This document shows positions 26,475-36,024 of a stretch of 64,000 bases of DNA, piece by piece. The translations under genes were made by a program, and so were the position numbers. Position 1 is the first letter of the stretch. Each line of letters opens with the position of its first letter. The stretch is from Gemmatimonadota bacterium (GTDB lineage Bacteria > Gemmatimonadota > Gemmatimonadetes > Gemmatimonadales > GWC2-71-9): NCBI GenBank assembly GCA_016713435.1, contig JADJPD010000005.1:236001-300000 (forward strand). Reading direction: 5' to 3'. The notes beneath the pieces are model-generated. The model was given only the letters and a program-made list of their open reading frames with translations. It was not told where the DNA came from and did no database searches.

Positions 26475-27779
26475 TCAGTTCGCTGCGCCGCGGACGGGCT
26501 GGGCGCCGCCCGGGCCCACGCCGGCGAGCGCCGGCGGCGCCACGCCCGCCAGGAGCGAGGCGTAGCGGGTACGTTCCGCGGTGAACTCCCGGATCATGGC
26601 GAGGGGAACGGGGTTGCCGGTGCCGAGGTCGGCGGCGCGCGGGTCGCGCGAGACGCCGTTCACCCGGAACTCGTAGTGCAGGTGCGGCCCCGTGGCGAGC
26701 CCCGTGGAGCCGACGTAGCCGATCACGTCGCCCTGGCCCACCCGGGCGCCGGTGCGCAGCCCAGCGGCGAAGCCGCGCAGGTGGCCGTACCGGGTGACGA
26801 TGCCGTTGGCGTGGCGGATCTCCACCAGGTTGCCGTACCCGCCGGTCCAGTCGCGCCGCACCACCTCGCCGTCGCCGGCGGCCATCACCGGCGTGCCGGG
26901 ATCGGCGGCGAAGTCGATCCCCTCGTGCCGGCGGACGATGCCGAGGATGGGATGGAGCCGGGCCCGGTTGGGGCGCGAGGAGATGCGACGGAACGCCACC
27001 GGGGCCAGCAGGAACGCCCGCCGGAGGGAGCGGCCGTCGGCGTCGTAATAGCCCGTCACCCCCTCGGCCGTGGTGAAGCGGTAGGCGCTGTAGGGGGCCC
27101 CGCCGATCACCAGCTCCGCGGCGAGCACCCGCCCATAGCGCACCTCGCCGTCCTCCGACGTGAGGCGCTCGGCGAGCACGCGGTAGCTGTCACCGCCGCG
27201 GATGTCGCGGCTGAAGTCCACCTGCCAGGCGAAGATGTCGGCGAGGTCCCAGGCGAGGCGCACCCGGTCGTCGCCGTCGAGCGGGGCCTCGTCGCCCAGC
27301 TGGTCCAGGGAGACGTAGAGGGAGCCCTCGATCTTGCCCTCCACCACCACCGGCTCGGTTCGCCAGCTGATGGGCTGCGGCACGGCGTGCCACCCGTCGG
27401 CCGCGAGCAGGAGCGCCACGCGCTCCTCGGGGCTCGTCTTCACCACGACCCGGGTGGGGAGCGAGTCGTCGCCCTGGCGGATGAACTTGAAGACCAGGCC
27501 GGGCTTGAGCCGCCGAGGCTCGAACAGCCCCTTCCGGCTGTCCGCGCTCATCTTGAACTCGGGGAGGCCCTGCCGGGCAAAGAGCTGGGAAAGGGTCTCC
27601 CCCCGGCGGAGGGTATCCAGGGTCTCCTGGAAGAGGAGGTCGGCCACCGTCGCGGTCTGCAGCGGCTCGCTGCGCCAGGGCCAGCTGCCCCGCGCGGCGA
27701 AGAGCCCGGCCGCGGCGAGGATCCCCGCGGCCAGGGCAAAGGAGACGACTGCCTTGAGACCTGCCAACCGATCGTTCAT
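26475..27779 (-). CDS. M23 family peptidoglycan endopeptidase
   Basis: A 434-residue membrane-anchored zinc endopeptidase. It has an N-terminal membrane helix (about residues 10-28), an OapA/LysM-like region with TLRRGETLSQLFARQGL, an intervening domain, and a C-terminal LytM domain with HEGIDFAADPGTPV (zinc His and Asp) and GPHLHYEFRVNG (HxH). Layout matches MepM-like murein DD-endopeptidases that open the sacculus. It directly follows ftsZ (56-base gap), so it may be expressed for wall hydrolysis at division. The active-site residues are complete, so it is more likely an enzyme than an EnvC-type activator. Confidence 0.9.
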   Translation of the reverse strand: MNDRLAGLKAVVSFALAAGILAAAGLFAARGSWPWRSEPLQTATVADLLFQETLDTLRRGETLSQLFARQGLPEFKMSADSRKGLFEPRRLKPGLVFKFIRQGDDSLPTRVVVKTSPEERVALLLAADGWHAVPQPISWRTEPVVVEGKIEGSLYVSLDQLGDEAPLDGDDRVRLAWDLADIFAWQVDFSRDIRGGDSYRVLAERLTSEDGEVRYGRVLAAELVIGGAPYSAYRFTTAEGVTGYYDADGRSLRRAFLLAPVAFRRISSRPNRARLHPILGIVRRHEGIDFAADPGTPVMAAGDGEVVRRDWTGGYGNLVEIRHANGIVTRYGHLRGFAAGLRTGARVGQGDVIGYVGSTGLATGPHLHYEFRVNGVSRDPRAADLGTGNPVPLAMIREFTAERTRYASLLAGVAPPALAGVGPGGAQPVRGAAN

Positions 27780-27835
27780 GTCTTCACCACGCCGCGGCGC
27801 CTCCGTCAGGGGACGCTCGCGGCCCTTGGAACCGT

Positions 27836-28999
27836 TCAGTCCATCTGCCGCCGGATGAAGGTCGGGATCTCCATCTCGGGCACGTCCCCGGTCATGCGCG
27901 GCTTCCGCTCGGGAGCGGGCGCCGGCGCCGGCACGGGGGTGGGCGACGGGGCCGGCGGCGGGGTGACCCGCTTGGCCGTCGGGAAGTTGATGACGCCCGG
28001 CATCGGCTTCTGGACCGGCGGGGTGACCGCCGGGGCCTCGGGCCGGTCGAAGCCGGTGGCGATGACCGTGACGCGCACCTCGCCCTGCATCGCGTCCTCG
28101 GTGCGCGCGCCGAAGATGATCTCGGCCTCGTCGCCCACGGCGTCGTGGATGATGTCGTTGATGGTGGTGACCTCGCCCATGGTGAGGTCACTGCCGCCGG
28201 TGATGTTGATCAGGACGCCGTTGGCGCCGGTGATGGACACGTTGTCGAGCAGCGGCGAGCTGATGGCCTGCTGCGCCGACTCCATGGCCCGGTTCTCGCC
28301 CCGGCCCACGCCCGTGCCCATGAGCGCGGAGCCGCCGTTCTGCATGATGGTGCGCACGTCGGCGAAGTCCACGTTGATCAGGCCGGTCTTGGTGACCAGG
28401 TCCGCGATGCCCTGCGTGGCCTGCAGCAGCACCTCGTCCGCCTTCTTGAGCGAGTCCTGGAAGGGGATCCCCTTCCCGACCACCGCGAGGAGGCGCTCGT
28501 TGGGCACCACGATCATGGTGTCCACGGCGTCCCGCATCTCGGCGATGCCCATCTCGGCCTGCTTCATCCGCTTCTTGCCCTCGAACAGGAAGGGCTTGGT
28601 GACGATGCCCACCGTCAGCGCCCCCATGTCCCGGGCCATCTGCGCGATGATCGGCGCGGCCCCGGTGCCGGTGCCACCGCCCATGCCGCAGGTGATGAAG
28701 ACCATGTCGGCCCCCTGGAGGATCTGCAGCACGTCCTCCCGGTTCTCCTCCATGGCCTGCCGCCCGATTTCCGGCCGCGCGCCCGCCCCGAGCCCGCGGG
28801 TGAGCTTCCGGCCGATCTGAATCTTCACGTCGGCGCGCGAGAAGGTAAGGGCCTGGGCGTCGGTGTTCACCGAGATGAACTCGACCCCCTGGAGCTGCTC
28901 CTCGATCATGCGGTTGACCGCGTTGCCGCCGCCGCCCCCGACGCCGATCACCTTCATGCGGGCGTTCTGCGCCCCGGTCTCTTCCAGCTCGAAGATCAT
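27836..28999 (-). CDS. ftsZ: Cell division protein FtsZ
   Basis: A 387-residue tubulin-like GTPase that forms the division ring. The GTP-binding signature GGGTGTG is at residues 107-113, preceded by VGGGGGNAVNRM. The T7 region contains NVDFADVRTIM with the catalytic Asp. After a short Pro/Ala-rich linker (about 325-372) the C-terminal peptide PEMEIPTFIRRQ matches the FtsA/ZipA-binding tail. The gene is complete. It lies after ftsA with a 37-base spacer containing GAGAGGG. Confidence 0.98.
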   Translation of the reverse strand: MIFELEETGAQNARMKVIGVGGGGGNAVNRMIEEQLQGVEFISVNTDAQALTFSRADVKIQIGRKLTRGLGAGARPEIGRQAMEENREDVLQILQGADMVFITCGMGGGTGTGAAPIIAQMARDMGALTVGIVTKPFLFEGKKRMKQAEMGIAEMRDAVDTMIVVPNERLLAVVGKGIPFQDSLKKADEVLLQATQGIADLVTKTGLINVDFADVRTIMQNGGSALMGTGVGRGENRAMESAQQAISSPLLDNVSITGANGVLINITGGSDLTMGEVTTINDIIHDAVGDEAEIIFGARTEDAMQGEVRVTVIATGFDRPEAPAVTPPVQKPMPGVINFPTAKRVTPPPAPSPTPVPAPAPAPERKPRMTGDVPEMEIPTFIRRQMD

Positions 29000-29036
29000 G
29001 AGTGGCCCTCTCGCCCGCTGGGAGTCAGTGCACCGA

Positions 29037-30290
29037 TCAGAAGAAATCCTGGAACCACTGCCGCACCGGCTGCAGGTACTTCTCGACGGCCTGCGAGCTG
29101 CGCTTGCCGGAGCCGAAGCTGGCCCCCTGCCGCAGCTGCTTGGCCCCGTAGAGCGCCAGGCCCGCCAGCACCGCGAAGCGCGGCGACTCGACGCTGTCGG
29201 TGAGCCCCGCCAGCCCCTGGCCCGTCTTCCCCACCCGCACCGGCATGGCGAACACCTCGCGCGCCAGCTCCACGATGCCCGGGGCCTGCGCCCCGCCGCC
29301 CGTGAGGACGATGCCCGCCGGCAGCCGCTGGTGGTAGCCGGCCCGCGTCACCTCGTCCAGCGCAAACTCGAAGGTCTCCTGCAGCCGCATCCGCATGATG
29401 TGCGCGAGCACCTGGCGGTGCGCCGACCGCGCCCCCTGCCCCGGCGTGCTCGGCAGCTCGATGACGTCCGACTCGGGAACGAGCATCTCCCACGCCGCCC
29501 CGAAGCGCTCCTTCAGCCGTTCCGCGTCCTGCTGGGTGACCTGCAGGCCGTGGACGATGTCGTTGGTGACGTGGCCACTCGAGATGAGGAGCGACCGGGT
29601 GTCCCGGATCTTCCCCCCCTGAAAGATAGCCACGTTGGTGCTCCCGCCGCCCAGCTCCACCAGGGCGCAGCCCAGTTCCCGCTCATCAGGCGTCAGCACC
29701 GCGAGGCTGGCCGCCAGCGGCTCGAGCACGAACTCCGCCACGTGGTACCCCGCCCCCTCGACGCACTTGCGCAGGTTCTGGATCACGGAGGAGAGCACCG
29801 TGACGAGGTACACCTGCGCGTCGAGCCGGAGCCCGGTCATGCCGATGGGCTCGTTGATGCCCTCCTGCGCGTCCACCCGGTAGTCCTGCGGGATGGCGTG
29901 GAGCAGCTCGTGGTCGCGGCCGAGCGGCACGCTCGCCGCCACGTCGTTGACGCGGGCCACGTCGCCGGTGCGGATCTCGCCGCCGGTGACGGACACCACG
30001 CCCGTGGACGTCTGCCCCGCCACGTGCTCCCCGGCGATCCCGACGTACACCGTCCCCACCTCCACGCCCGCCATCCGCTCGGCGTCCTTCATGGCCTTGG
30101 CAATGGCGCGGGTGGTCTCCTCGATGCCGCGGACCACACCGCGACGCACCCCATGGCACCGTTCCACCCCGACGCCGAGCACCCGGGTGCTGCCCGAGCG
30201 CTGGTCCCCCTGCACCTCGGCGATGACGGCGGCGACCTTGGTGCTGCCCAGGTCCAGGGCGGCCACGAGCCGCGTGGGCTGGACGCTCAT
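29037..30290 (-). CDS. ftsA: Cell division protein FtsA
   Basis: A 417-residue actin-like ATPase that tethers FtsZ to the membrane. ATPase motifs include AALDLGSTKVAAVIAE (phosphate 1) and LVELGGGSTNVAIF (phosphate 2), with IVLTGGGAQAPG near the end. The C-terminus VEKYLQPVRQWFQDFF is the amphipathic membrane-targeting helix. The 1C subdomain replaces the 1B of actin. ATG 30290 overlaps the ftsQ stop as ATGA; the open sequence upstream in this frame is antisense-like. Confidence 0.97.
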   Translation of the reverse strand: MSVQPTRLVAALDLGSTKVAAVIAEVQGDQRSGSTRVLGVGVERCHGVRRGVVRGIEETTRAIAKAMKDAERMAGVEVGTVYVGIAGEHVAGQTSTGVVSVTGGEIRTGDVARVNDVAASVPLGRDHELLHAIPQDYRVDAQEGINEPIGMTGLRLDAQVYLVTVLSSVIQNLRKCVEGAGYHVAEFVLEPLAASLAVLTPDERELGCALVELGGGSTNVAIFQGGKIRDTRSLLISSGHVTNDIVHGLQVTQQDAERLKERFGAAWEMLVPESDVIELPSTPGQGARSAHRQVLAHIMRMRLQETFEFALDEVTRAGYHQRLPAGIVLTGGGAQAPGIVELAREVFAMPVRVGKTGQGLAGLTDSVESPRFAVLAGLALYGAKQLRQGASFGSGKRSSQAVEKYLQPVRQWFQDFF

Positions 30291-30979
30291 GCGCCCCCCC
30301 ACCGGACCACCACCTGGCCGGCGAAGCGGGCATCGAGCTCCGCCCACGGCCGGGCCTTCTTCTCGAGATCCTGTGTCACCGCCGTCACCGCCCGGATGAC
30401 CCTCGCCGGCGCGTTGGGCCGGAACCAGTACCGCTTGCCATCCACCGTGAGCACCACGTCGTCCCCGCTGCGCGCCCCCGCCACCACCCGGGCAAAGAAC
30501 GTCGCGTCGGCATCCCGCACCCGGGCCAGGAGCCCGGTCACCAGCGTGTCGGCGGAAGCTACCACCGGCAGGTCGGGCGCGGCGATGGTGGGGTTGAAGG
30601 GGAGCACCACGCCGCCCGCGCTGACCATCTGGAGCAGGCCGCCCCTCATGACCAGGGCGATCGGCTCCGACTCGCGCACCGTCACCACCAGGGTCCCCGG
30701 GAGCCGGCGCGACACCCGGAACGCATCGAGCCCAGTGATGGTGTCGCCGGCCGCCTCGAGCGAGTCCAGCGCGGCAAAGATGCTCCGCCCCGTGGCCACC
30801 GGCAGCGCCCGGGCCACCCGTTCCGCCGGGAGGTACCGCAGCCCGCGCACCTCGAGCTTCCGGACCCGGAAGAACTCCATGCTCCCCACCAGCCGCGGCA
30901 GCCCGACCCCCACCAGCCCGAGGACCACGAGCGCGCCGAGGATCTTCCACCCCGGCTTGCTCAGGCGGCTCGGAGCCAC
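30287..30979 (-). CDS. ftsQ: Cell division protein FtsQ (DivIB)
   Basis: A 230-residue bitopic membrane protein of the divisome. It has a short cytoplasmic N-terminus, one membrane helix (ILGALVVLGLVGVGLPRLV, about residues 12-30), a POTRA domain (about 35-105: VRKLEVRGLRYLPAERVARAL and TITGLDAFRVSRRLPGTLVV) and the FtsQ beta domain. Position between murC and ftsA confirms the assignment. I placed the start at GTG 30979, which overlaps the end of murC by 19 bases. The same frame is open far upstream, but only because murC is frameshifted into it. Confidence 0.88.
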   Translation of the reverse strand: MAPSRLSKPGWKILGALVVLGLVGVGLPRLVGSMEFFRVRKLEVRGLRYLPAERVARALPVATGRSIFAALDSLEAAGDTITGLDAFRVSRRLPGTLVVTVRESEPIALVMRGGLLQMVSAGGVVLPFNPTIAAPDLPVVASADTLVTGLLARVRDADATFFARVVAGARSGDDVVLTVDGKRYWFRPNAPARVIRAVTAVTQDLEKKARPWAELDARFAGQVVVRWGGA

Positions 30980-32350
30980 TGGACCAGGTCGCGGCCGACG
31001 CGGGTGATGTCGCCCGCGCCCATGGTGAGCACCACGTCGCCCGGCCGGGCGACGCTCCGGATCCGTTCCCCGAGCCGGGTCTTGTCCGGCTCGAACAGCA
31101 CCGCCGACCCCGCCTCGGCCGCCGCCCGGACCACCAGCTCGGCGGTGACCCCCGGGATGGGCTGCTCGCGCGCGGGGTAGATGCCCGTCACGATGGCGAG
31201 GTCCGCCGCCGCGAGCGCCTGCCCCATGGCCCCGGCGTGGGCCTGGGTGCGCGAGAAGAGGTGCGGCTGGAACACCGCCACCAGCCGCCGGCCGGGAAAT
31301 GCCTGGCGCGCCGCGGCGAGCGTGGCCACGAGCTCCGACGGGTGGTGCGCGTAGTCGTCCACGAAGGTGATCCCGCCGGCATCGCCGAGCCGCTCGAAGC
31401 GGCGGCCCAGCCCGCCGTACGCGGCCAGCGCCTCGAGCGCCGGGGCGAGGTTGCCGCCCAGCGCCAGGACCGCGCCGAGGGCGCCGGCCGCGTTGCGCAC
31501 GTTGTGGATCCCGGGCACCGCCAGGCGGAGCGTGACGCGCTCCCCGGTGGGGAGCCGCAGCTCCGCCAGGCTGCCGCCGGCCTCCTGCGCCACCGGGCCG
31601 AGGCGCAGCTCGGCATCGGCCGCAAAGCCGAAGCGCCAGACCACGGGCCCGGCCGGCGCGCGCCCGGAGCATGGCGGCCACCCGGGCGGCGCCGGGATCA
31701 TCGGCCCCGATGAGCACCGTCCGGGCCCGGCCCGCGAACTCGGCGAAGGCCGCCTCGAGCGCCTCCACGCTGCCGTAGCACTCCAGGTGGTCGGCCTCGA
31801 CGTTGTTGACCACGGCCACGGTGGGGTGGAGCGTCAGGAATGCCTGATCGTACTCGTCCGCCTCCACCACGAAGAGCTGGTCGCCGCCGACCTTGGCGTT
31901 GCCGCCCCACGCGCTGACGCGCCCGCCGGCGAGACCCGTCGGCGCGAGCCCCGCCGCCGTGAGCGCCTCGGTGGTCATGACCGTGGTGGTGGATTTCCCA
32001 TGGGTGCCGGCGAGCGCCACGACGGTGCCGGGGTTGACCAGGTCGGCGAGCGCCTGCTTGCGGGGAACGACGGGAATGCCGGCCGCCCGGGCGGCGGCGA
32101 GTTCGGGATGGGTGGCCGGAACCGCCGCGGTGACCACCACGGCGCGGACCCCCTCCACGTGTGCCGGGTCATGACCGGTGAACACCGTGGCCCCGAGCGC
32201 CGCGACATCCGCCGCCCCGCTCGGGTCGGGATCGCACCCGGTCACCGCGACCCCGCGCCGCCGGGCCAGGAGCGCCAGCGCGCTCATCCCGGCACCACCA
32301 ATTCCCATGAAGTGAATCGGGCGAGGATCCGCAGCGTCGAAGAGGGGCAT
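30961..32350 (-). CDS. murC: UDP-N-acetylmuramate-L-alanine ligase MurC (one frameshift)
   Basis: Adds L-Ala to UDP-MurNAc, the first peptide step of peptidoglycan synthesis. The N-terminal Rossmann domain has HFMGIGGAGMSALALL, the ATP loop is AGTHGKSTTT (about 111-120), and VEADEYDQAFL follows. The frame is lost in a GC-rich stretch at about 31645-31665 and the remainder (VVWRFGFAADAEL, GIHNVRNAAGALGAVLA, FVDDYAHHPSE and so on) continues in another frame to TGA at 30961. Deleting one base restores a normal-length enzyme. As murC is essential and single-copy in most bacteria, an assembly error is the likely cause. Confidence 0.93.
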
Positions 32351-32361
32351 CTTGGTGGGCT

Positions 32362-32390
32362 AATCTAAAATCCCACCTAGAGTTGCGAAA
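32362..32390 (-). promoter_or_regulatory. Possible internal promoter before murC
   Basis: Minus-strand TTTCGC (32390-32385) and TAGATT (32367-32362), spacer 17, in an AT-rich 45-base gap between murG and murC, the largest break in this part of the cluster. The -35 match is weak. Confidence 0.3.
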
Positions 32391-32395
32391 GCGCC

Positions 32396-33499
32396 TCAGC
32401 CCCTGGAGAGAGCCACCAGACGGGCCACGATTTCATCCGCCGCGTGGGGCTTGCCCCGGCCCCGTGCGGCCGCAGCCATGGCGCGAAGCCGGGCCGGGTC
32501 GCCGACCATTTCCCGGACCGTCCGGGCAAAGGACTCGGGGGTCAGGTGCCGCTGCTCCAGCATGGCTGCCGCCCCCGCCCCGGCCAGCGCCTCGGCGTTG
32601 AAGCGCTGGTGATCCTCGGCCGCGGTGGGAAGCGGGATCAGGAGGGAGGGGATCCCCCAGGCGCAGAGCTCGGCGCCGGTCATCATCCCCGCGCGGGCCA
32701 CGGCCAGGTCGGCCACCGCGTAGGCATCGGCGATCGGATCGAGGAATCCGAACACCTGGACCCCCGGCGGCCGGTGCAGCGGCACGAAGCGCTCGTAGGT
32801 GCCCCGCCCCGTCGCCCAGAGCACGGTGTAGTCCTGCGCCGCTCCCGCCTCGATCCACGCGGCCACCGTCTCGTTGATCGCCAGGGCGCCCTGCGACCCG
32901 CCGGTGATCAGCAGGACCGGCCTGCTGCTGCCGGCCAGCCCGAACCGCGCCAGCGCCCGCTCGCGGCGCGCCGGGTCCGGGGGCGGGATCGGGTTGCCCG
33001 TGTCGTAGACGACGGTCTGGGCGCCGAAGCGGAGCCGCTCCCGGGCCTCCGGGAGGCCGAGGTACACCTCGTTCACGCGGCCCGCCAGCAACCGCGTGGC
33101 CAGGCCCGGGAAGGCGTTCTGCTCCTGCACGGCGGCCGGAATCCCGCGTCGCGCGGCCAGCCACACCGCCGGGCCCGACGCATAGCCTCCCGTGCCGAGC
33201 ACCGCCACCGGCCGCTCCTCGGCGAACACCCGCGCCAGCTGGCGCAGCACCCGGGTGGCCATGAGCGGCAGCCGGACGTTCTTCCACCACTGCTTCCGGT
33301 AGAGCGGCTCGACGGGGAGCAGGTGGTAGCGGAAGTCACGCGTGGGAAGGAGGGTCGCCTCGATGCCGCGGGTGGCGCCGAGCAGCACCGGCTCGAGGTG
33401 CGGGTGCAGCTCCCGCAGCCGGGTGGCGATGGCGAGCGCGGGCATGAGGTGTCCACCGGTCCCGCCGCCGGCGATCAGGATGGTGCGGCCGGCCGCCAC
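32396..33499 (-). CDS. murG: MurG N-acetylglucosaminyl transferase
   Basis: A 367-residue GT-B glycosyltransferase that adds GlcNAc to lipid I to form lipid II at the inner membrane face. G-loops are IAGGGTGGHLMPALAIA (about residues 9-25) and VLLITGGSQGALAIN (about 195-209). The UDP-GlcNAc site region ARAGMMTGAELCAWGIPSLLIPLP is present. It starts with GTG immediately after the ftsW stop. The gene is intact and normal in length. Confidence 0.96.
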   Translation of the reverse strand: MAAGRTILIAGGGTGGHLMPALAIATRLRELHPHLEPVLLGATRGIEATLLPTRDFRYHLLPVEPLYRKQWWKNVRLPLMATRVLRQLARVFAEERPVAVLGTGGYASGPAVWLAARRGIPAAVQEQNAFPGLATRLLAGRVNEVYLGLPEARERLRFGAQTVVYDTGNPIPPPDPARRERALARFGLAGSSRPVLLITGGSQGALAINETVAAWIEAGAAQDYTVLWATGRGTYERFVPLHRPPGVQVFGFLDPIADAYAVADLAVARAGMMTGAELCAWGIPSLLIPLPTAAEDHQRFNAEALAGAGAAAMLEQRHLTPESFARTVREMVGDPARLRAMAAAARGRGKPHAADEIVARLVALSRG

Positions 33500-34663
33500 T
33501 CAGGCCTCCGCGCGCCGCGCGGCCGCGCTCGCCCGCTTCTCCGGCTTGCCCCGCATGCGGCCCACGCTGAGGAGGAGCCCCACCCCCACGAGCGAGACCA
33601 CGAGGCTCGAGCGGCCGTAGGAGATGAACGGCAGCGTGAGGCCGGTGGTGGGCATGAGCTCGAGCGTCACGAACATGTGCAGCACCGCCGTGACACCCAC
33701 CGCGGCGGTGAGCCCCGTGGCCAGGTACTGCCCGAAGGGATCCTCCGCCGAGCGCGCGATGCGGAACCCCACCCAGCAGAAGAGCCCGTAGAGGAACACG
33801 ATCAGGCAGATGCCGATGAGCCCCCACTCCTCGCCGATGGTGCTGAAGATGAAGTCCGAGTAGGCGTAGGAGACGTAGCCGAGCTTCTGCTGCCCCTGCC
33901 CGAGCCCCCCCCCGAAGATCCCGCCGGACCCGATGCCCACCAGCGACTGGTGGATCTGGCTGGTGCCGTCGGCGCCGTTCAGGAAGGTGTCGAGGCGCGC
34001 CGCGCGATAGCCCGCGAACTTGATGGCCTGCAGTCCCACGATCACGCCCGCGAAGCCGAGCAGCAGGAAATGCCCGATCTTGGCCCCGGCCGAGAACAGC
34101 ACGATCCCGCCGAGCAGCGCCACCAGCACCGACATGGACATGTTGGGCTGCCCGATGATCAGCACGCAGACGAGGCCGATGACCACCAGGAACGGCACCA
34201 GCCCCTTCTTGAACTCGCGGACCCCCTCGCCCTTCTTGGTGGCCAGCATGGCACACCAGATCACGATGGCGAGCTTGGCGATCTCGGATGGCTGGATGCT
34301 CACCACGCCGAGGTTCACCCAGCGCCGGGCGCCGTTCACCTCCCTGGCGAGGAGGTTCTTGATCCCGGGCGTCACCGGGATGAGGAGCAGCAGCAGCGTG
34401 GCGAGCAGGATCGGCCAGGCCAGGGGACGGAGCAGCCGGTAGTCCATGCGGGAGAGGGTCAGCATCAGGATCCCCCCGATCAGGGCCCCCGACAGCTGGC
34501 TCAGCGCAAACGCCCCGCCCGCGTAGCCCCCCTGCGTCCGCACCAGGCTCGAGGCCCCGTACACGGTGGTGATGCCGAAGGCCACCAGCGTGGCCGTGAC
34601 CACCGCGAGCAGCCGCGTCTCCCAGCGGTACTCGCCGGGATGGCGCACCAGGGGCGCGCTCAC
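33500..34663 (-). CDS. ftsW: Lipid II polymerase FtsW (SEDS family)
   Basis: A 387-residue polytopic SEDS glycosyltransferase that polymerises lipid II at the septum with FtsI. About ten membrane helices are visible. Conserved segments are NGARRWVNLGVVSIQPSEIAK, DFIFSTIGEEWGL and MPTTGLTLPFISYGRSS near the end; the last motif usually reads SYGGSS, so Gly to Arg is a small deviation. The dcw location favours FtsW over RodA. The start GTG at 34663 overlaps the murD stop as GTGA. Confidence 0.93.
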   Translation of the reverse strand: MSAPLVRHPGEYRWETRLLAVVTATLVAFGITTVYGASSLVRTQGGYAGGAFALSQLSGALIGGILMLTLSRMDYRLLRPLAWPILLATLLLLLIPVTPGIKNLLAREVNGARRWVNLGVVSIQPSEIAKLAIVIWCAMLATKKGEGVREFKKGLVPFLVVIGLVCVLIIGQPNMSMSVLVALLGGIVLFSAGAKIGHFLLLGFAGVIVGLQAIKFAGYRAARLDTFLNGADGTSQIHQSLVGIGSGGIFGGGLGQGQQKLGYVSYAYSDFIFSTIGEEWGLIGICLIVFLYGLFCWVGFRIARSAEDPFGQYLATGLTAAVGVTAVLHMFVTLELMPTTGLTLPFISYGRSSLVVSLVGVGLLLSVGRMRGKPEKRASAAARRAEA

Positions 34664-36024
34664 AGCGCCGCCACGGCGGCCCGGAAGCGGGCGCCGCGGT
34701 CCTCGTAGTTCTGGAACATGTCGTAGCTCGAGCAGGCCGGCGACAGCAGCACCGCATCGCCGGGCGCCGCGAGCGCCCGCGCCCGGTCGATCACTTCCTG
34801 GAAGTCCGTGCCGAGCCGCTCCACCGGCAGGCGGCCCTGCAGGTCCTGCGTCACCAGCTCCCGCGACTCCCCGAAGGCCAGCACCGCCTTGCAGCGTCCC
34901 CCCGCCGCCTCGGCCAGCGCGGTGTAGGGCTCCCCCTTGTGGCGCCCGCCGAGGAGCAGCACGAAGGGCCGCTCCAGCGCCTGCACCGCCACCAGCGTGG
35001 AGGCCACGTTGGTGGCCTTGGAATCGTTGATCCACACCACGCCGTCCTTCTCCCCCACCGGCTCCATGCGGTGCGCCAGCGCGCGAAAGGTGCGCAGGCC
35101 CGCGGCGATCCCCGCGGCCCCCGCCCCCGCGCGCGAGGCGATCAGCGCCGCACAGAGCGCGTTGGCCACGTTGTGGTCGCCGAAGAGGTGCAGCTCGTCG
35201 CGCGGGAGGAGCGGGACGGCGCCCAGCATCAGGGTGCGCGCGGCGCGGTCGTACCACGCCTCGGCCGGGTGGGCCAGGGAGAAGCGCAGGTGGCGGCCCG
35301 GGACCCGGGCCGCGCGGCGCTGCACCTCGGCATCGTCCGCGTTGGTGACCCAGATGGAGCTGTCGGATGCGTTCCGGTACAGCAGGTCCTTGTCGGCGTA
35401 GTAGGCCTCGAGCGTGGGATAGCGGTCGAGGTGGTCGGGCGCCAGGTTGGTGAGCGCCCCGATGGTGGGGACGAGGTCGTAGGTGTCGTGCAGCTGGAAC
35501 GACGACATCTCGAGCGCCACCCACGAGGGCGACAGCCCCTCGAGGGCCACCTCGGCCAGTGGCTGCCCGATGTTCCCCGCGGCCGTGCCGGTGATGCCCG
35601 CCGCCGAGAAGAGGTGGGCCGTGAGCGCCGTGGTGGTGGTCTTGCCGTTGGTTCCCGTGATCACGGCGAAGCGCACCGACGGCAGCGCGGCGTACCCCAC
35701 GTCGATCTCGGAGATGATCGTCACCCCGGCCTCGCGGGCCGCCGCCACGGGCGGCGCATCCGGCGGCACCCCCGGCGAGACCACGCACACCCCCGCCCGC
35801 GCGATGCGCTGGAAGTCGTGCCCGCCGAGCTGCACCGTGGCCCCGGCCTCCCGGAGCCGCGCGAGTCCCGCCTCCCCCACCGACTTGTCGGCCTTCGGCG
35901 CGCGATCGGACGCGTAGACCGGGATGGCGTTCCGGCGGAGCAGCAGGCCGGCCGCCACCCCGCTCTTCCCGAGCCCGATCACCGCGGCCTCCCGGCCGCC
36001 CGCCCGCCAGTGCTGGAAGCTCAT
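34660..36024 (-). CDS. murD: UDP-N-acetylmuramoylalanine-D-glutamate ligase MurD
   Basis: A 454-residue Mur ligase that adds D-Glu. The N-terminal domain has VIGLGKSGVAAGLLLRR, the ATP loop is VITGTNGKTTTTALTAH (about residues 119-135), and downstream LEMSSFQLH, LNLAPDHLDRY-type sequence and WINDSKATNVAST are typical of MurD. The C-terminal domain ends LSPACSSYDMFQNYEDRGARF. The gene is complete. ATG 36024 overlaps the mraY stop as ATGA. Confidence 0.97.
   Translation of the reverse strand: MSFQHWRAGGREAAVIGLGKSGVAAGLLLRRNAIPVYASDRAPKADKSVGEAGLARLREAGATVQLGGHDFQRIARAGVCVVSPGVPPDAPPVAAAREAGVTIISEIDVGYAALPSVRFAVITGTNGKTTTTALTAHLFSAAGITGTAAGNIGQPLAEVALEGLSPSWVALEMSSFQLHDTYDLVPTIGALTNLAPDHLDRYPTLEAYYADKDLLYRNASDSSIWVTNADDAEVQRRAARVPGRHLRFSLAHPAEAWYDRAARTLMLGAVPLLPRDELHLFGDHNVANALCAALIASRAGAGAAGIAAGLRTFRALAHRMEPVGEKDGVVWINDSKATNVASTLVAVQALERPFVLLLGGRHKGEPYTALAEAAGGRCKAVLAFGESRELVTQDLQGRLPVERLGTDFQEVIDRARALAAPGDAVLLSPACSSYDMFQNYEDRGARFRAAVAAL

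Noticed and set aside
30287..32350. One 687-residue MurC-FtsQ fusion protein
   Set aside because: The middle part is antisense-like or out-of-frame sequence; the real second half of MurC continues in another frame to 30961, and FtsQ has its own GTG start. The fusion results from the frameshift.
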